NCBI RefSeq assembly: GCF_027596085.1
Contig: NC_072465.1
Coordinates: 19,210,207 to 19,274,206 of the forward strand
Origin: Anoplopoma fimbria
Lineage: Eukaryota; Chordata; Actinopteri; Perciformes; Anoplopomatidae
Length of the DNA stretch: 64,000 nt
Reading direction: 5' to 3'
Below are positions 60,201 to 64,000 of this stretch, one piece after another (the stretch's first letter is position 1; each line of letters begins with the position of its first letter). The notes below the pieces were generated by a model. The model made no database searches. It had not been told where the DNA came from and saw only the letters and a list, made by a program, of their open reading frames with translations. The translations under genes were made by a program, and so were the position numbers.

Positions 60201-63200
60201 CAGACAGTGAAAAGCAGCTAACACAGCAAACTGTGGCTTTGGAAGCTTCAGCGTATCGGTGAATAATTCATCATCTTCCCTCTCAGTCTCCTCAACTATT
60301 AGAGTTACAAAGAGCTGTACTTGTAAAATGTAATGCTGGGGAAAAAGACGTTTAAAAAGGAGCAGGAATATAATGCAGAGGTGAATAATTTCTTTGCGCT
60401 TTGTCAGCCTTATCTTCAGAAGATGTCCAACTTAAGCAAAAGTTGAACAGAAATTAGAACAAGAGTGACTTTATACTATTATAAACTTTTGTTGTGCATT
60501 GTAAAGCAGTAGGAGTGCATTTTGGAGGTAAACTGCAACATAACTGGATTAAACAAGTCTTAAATACTTAAAGTGGGCTGCATTTAACATGCCTTGTATG
60601 CAATGTTTTTATCTTAAGGAACTGAAAGCCTAATGGGTCACTCTGCATAGTCAACTGAATCAAGCACATTCCCAAATATTTGAATCTGTATTAAATAAAT
60701 CTGACTTTTCACTTGAAAGGAGCTTTGTTTGTGCCTCACGAACCTGTTTCCTGGTTATTTTACATTACCTAACAATTTAAAGTTCCAGTTTTTTACAACA
60801 TCATTTAGATCACATTAAATAGCAGAGTTGTCTGATCTGCACTGTGTTTTGTAGAAGCAGTTTGGTTTTTTTTAACTCTCATCATCAAGCTGTGAATAAA
60901 ACAGCAGGTGAGGTGCAGGTCAGTGATCTGCCAGTGTTAACATCTGTCTGGGTGAAAAAGCGTGTAGAAGCCTGTACCAGCTGTGCTACTTCCTGCATTG
61001 TTACTGCATTTTATGCAGACTTTTAAATAATTCTGTTTCATGCTCCACTCCTGGGTAGGAAATCAAAGTTGCAAAAAAATTATGTTTACACTTATGTGTT
61101 ACTCACCAAAACTCACCATGTGTATCCTTGAGGTCTAACAAATGTATAAAAGGGATTTTCTTCCTCATAAAACATTGGAACAAGACTTGTAAAACATTTT
61201 GACACGTGTTGTTTAAATCCATGGATACAAGCTTGCACTCTTCTTCTTCTCTGCCTTTGTTGGGGTATTGGTGCTTTTCATGGTGCATTACTAAACACGA
61301 GTAGATCGGTGGATGAATGTGAAGCCATATAGGACTGTGAATTGCATCACCCTGAGCACACGCATGAAAGAAACTGCTCCATAGAGCTACTAAAGGACTA
61401 GATGTCTCCCCTCCACAGGGTCATTTCATCTCAACTGTTTTATTAGTAATGCTTTTCTCTGATTTTGTTTCTTTTTTTTTTTTTAATGTCTATTTAGTCG
61501 TATTAGTTTTTAAATCAGATGTTAACACAAGTCCCTTTGGTGCAACAACACAGTAAAAAGGGATATTAACACACAAGTTACACATATGGTGGACAAATGT
61601 ACTGTATGCCATATTGGATTGACACTACTCAAAGTCACTGCAAAGCCACATGAAAAGAACAAAGTTTATCGAATGTCACCTTAAGATGGTCAGATAGGTG
61701 GTCAGAAATGTGTATAATATAAAGGAAACTGCAGAAACCACCGTACATGATTTACCAGTCATCTCAATCTCTCTTCCTAATCTAGAGAAGAAGAATGAAA
61801 CCAAATATTAAAAGAGCAGAAGGATAAAACCAGATCCAGACGATCCATCTGGTATCAGGTTTTGGGTACAGTGGGCTTGAAAGGAAGAGGCTGGCACCAC
61901 CCCCCCTGGGAGGGGTTAGCTAGCTGCCTGGCTGCCCTGGGCCAATATTAAATGCTCCCACATGCTGGACTGCAGCTTGAAAGAAGGAGAGAGAAAGAAG
62001 AAAATACAGCCAGAAACACACATGTACGAGAAGTGTTTCTGCGTCTCAGAGTGGCCATTGAGCACTCACACTTAATATCAGTGAGTGAGGCAGAGTGCTG
62101 CCAGCGCTCAAATATTAAAGGATGCATTTTCCCTCAGGGCACGTTCACAACCTCCAGCTGAAACCCTGCACACATGACGAAAAACACACAAACACCTCCC
62201 TGCTCTATCTTCTCATTCACCTCCCATCTGCCCGTCCTCCTCTTGCTCTACATCTTCCTCTTCACATTACTCAAACACTTCCCTCAAACACTTCCCTAAG
62301 TTCAACTGTCACCGTAAATATATTCTTCGCAGGAAAAAAACCAAAACTCTTTTTCAGCTTTTTATGGATGTTTTTGGGGCCAAAAACGTCTTTGTTCATT
62401 GTTGCACTTCAACCTTTCTCCCGTGGTAATGTTACTAACAACCAGGAAAAAAAAAAAAGGTATGTCTATGTATTTGAGGGAAGAAATAGCACATTTTGTC
62501 ACATATTCATTGAACAAAGTTGTTGGTATTTGATTTTTTTAAAAAGGGTCTTCAGGCCACATCAGTTCTCTCGTCTGGTGATCAACAAGCTCAAGCAAAA
62601 TGCTTTGAACAAAGGATGCAGCAATTACAGAATATGATAAATAATGTAGATGAACGATTTGAATCTAACCCTCATCATTCGGTACACACATCTGGATCGG
62701 CATAATAAATAAAAGTTGAAGGAGATCATTTTAGGAATGCCCTGAGCTCAAAAAAAAATGGGTGATTCTTTTCAGTATCTGACTTCCAACGCTGCAAGTT
62801 TCACAATTCACAGGAATAATACCTTCCAATCATCCGCAGAAAGTGGTCTTTTACAGTATCTGAACAATGGGCTGGAAAACAGCAATGTAGATACATAAAA
62901 GAAATCAGATGATAGGAACTTCTTGCAATGAGGTGTGGCATGTTACAGAGTGCAACTTGCTGCAGCTTCAGGTCGGTTAAATACAAACCTTAACAGCAAA
63001 ATAAAAAGTATTTCTGTCAATTGCATCTGATGTTTACAAGAAAGATTGATACGAGTTGCAAATTCAACAGCTGCGGTGATTTCACTTTATACGGGACAGG
63101 ACAGCTAAAAGGATTTCCCTTCAGGTTTTTCCTCAACAGCTGAGCGTCAAAGGTTTTGTTGTGTTCTACAACAGTTCCTCCACAGGATAGGAGTCTCAGT

Positions 63201-64000
63201 ATCCATCAGTGATCACATCTATGACGCTAAACAAACGCACACACAACTTAATAAAAATGACAAAAAAGTGACACGAAGCAGACCTTTGGATCTTAACAGG
63301 TTGCTGTTTGTTTCTGTTTTAGTTCGAGGATCCATTTCTAGTTCTGAAGGCTCTGGTTTAGTCTGGCTTTGTCGGGACAGTTTTTCGGACCTCACTGTGT
63401 AGGATTAGACCAAGTCAAATATCTCTGCTAGCAAATGTCTCATACTTAACTTACTTAGTCGACATTAATTATTTGGGAAACAAACAAGGGTTTCTATGTA
63501 AAGACAAATTATTGTATAATAATGATTATTACAATAATGAATTGACAACGACCAAAGCAACCTATAGGCCTCGTTAAACACACTGTTATTCTTGTCTTCC
63601 AAAGTTAGTTCAGGTAATGAATGAATGAATGTGTAAATGTTTGTCTCAATGCAATTTAGTGTTACAGTAAGCAGTTAACTGACACTCTAGTGTATATGTG
63701 TATGTGTGTATGTTTGAGGGCCCGTCTTTGTTTTTCCCTCCAGTTTTCCCCCAGATCCCAGAGGTGAATGTAAATGTAATTGTGGTGCGTTCAGCATCAA
63801 CATCACATTTCAAAAACATTACAGCGCAATAGATTTTTTTCCCAGGTAACATGCTGTGGACAGTATCAGCGTCTTCCGCCTTCTGTAGAGGATGGTCGAC
63901 TATGAAATACTGAAATGTAAATATGAAAGTGATGAATAAACTCTACCACAGACACCTACACCTGTGTAGAGTCACCGTGCCAGTCTAATGCAGTACCTAA

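Larger units (their letters stand above)
54443..64000 (-). other. poc1a: Presumed last intron of poc1a (open to the right)
   Basis: The terminal poc1a exon needs upstream exons at higher coordinates. Read on the minus strand, I found no WD40-like or POC1 linker exon up to 64000, so the last intron is probably at least 9.5 kb. It holds two LINE-like 3' tails, a poly-C run, a perfect hairpin and short microsatellites. Open frames here (for example 62122-62637 plus) have no recognisable domain. Confidence 0.55.

Noticed and set aside
62122..62637. 171-codon plus-strand frame
   Set aside because: Spans an A-run, is Ser/Leu/Pro-rich early and has no recognisable domain, promoter or splice context; likely chance.

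Overview
This is vertebrate nuclear DNA, most likely from a teleost and probably a percomorph. The evidence is GT-AG spliced exons, very dense long (CA/TG)n microsatellites, a short Tc1/mariner-type MITE, and several dispersed repeats that I recognise from spiny-rayed fish. No prokaryotic, phage or viral gene organisation is visible.

Two protein-coding genes can be supported, both on the minus strand. (1) dusp7, the cytoplasmic ERK-selective dual-specificity MAP-kinase phosphatase, is complete in three coding exons: 37554-37143, 35340-34912 and 32274-31958. All splice sites are GT-AG and phases match, giving a 385-residue protein. A long 3' UTR probably continues to about 27822, where there is an AATAAA signal with a U/GU-rich element behind it. 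(2) The terminal coding exon of poc1a (54442-54332) encodes the C-terminal coiled-coil tail of the POC1 centriolar WD40 protein. The rest of poc1a must lie beyond the right edge, so about 54443-64000 is read as its last intron. From memory, human DUSP7 and POC1A are also neighbours on one strand, so the order looks like ancient synteny.

Layout: 1-27.8 kb is non-coding as far as I can see, with microsatellites, dispersed repeats, an RFX X-box at 19.93 kb and a TATA-containing promoter-like block near 24.4 kb followed by a 35-codon ORF. 27.8-38.3 kb is dusp7 with its UTRs and 5' flank. 38.3-53 kb is intergenic, with a MITE, simple repeats and old repeat copies. 53.0-54.44 kb is the poc1a 3' end. 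54.44-64 kb is the presumed poc1a intron, with two LINE-like 3' tails, a poly-C run and a perfect hairpin.

No previously undescribed system is evident. The items most worth a second look are the X-box, the promoter-like block with a short ORF, the perfect hairpins in introns, the facing CA/TG tracts, and the choice of start codon and 3' end of dusp7. Most of the longer open frames are microsatellite translations or antisense and intron read-through and were left out.
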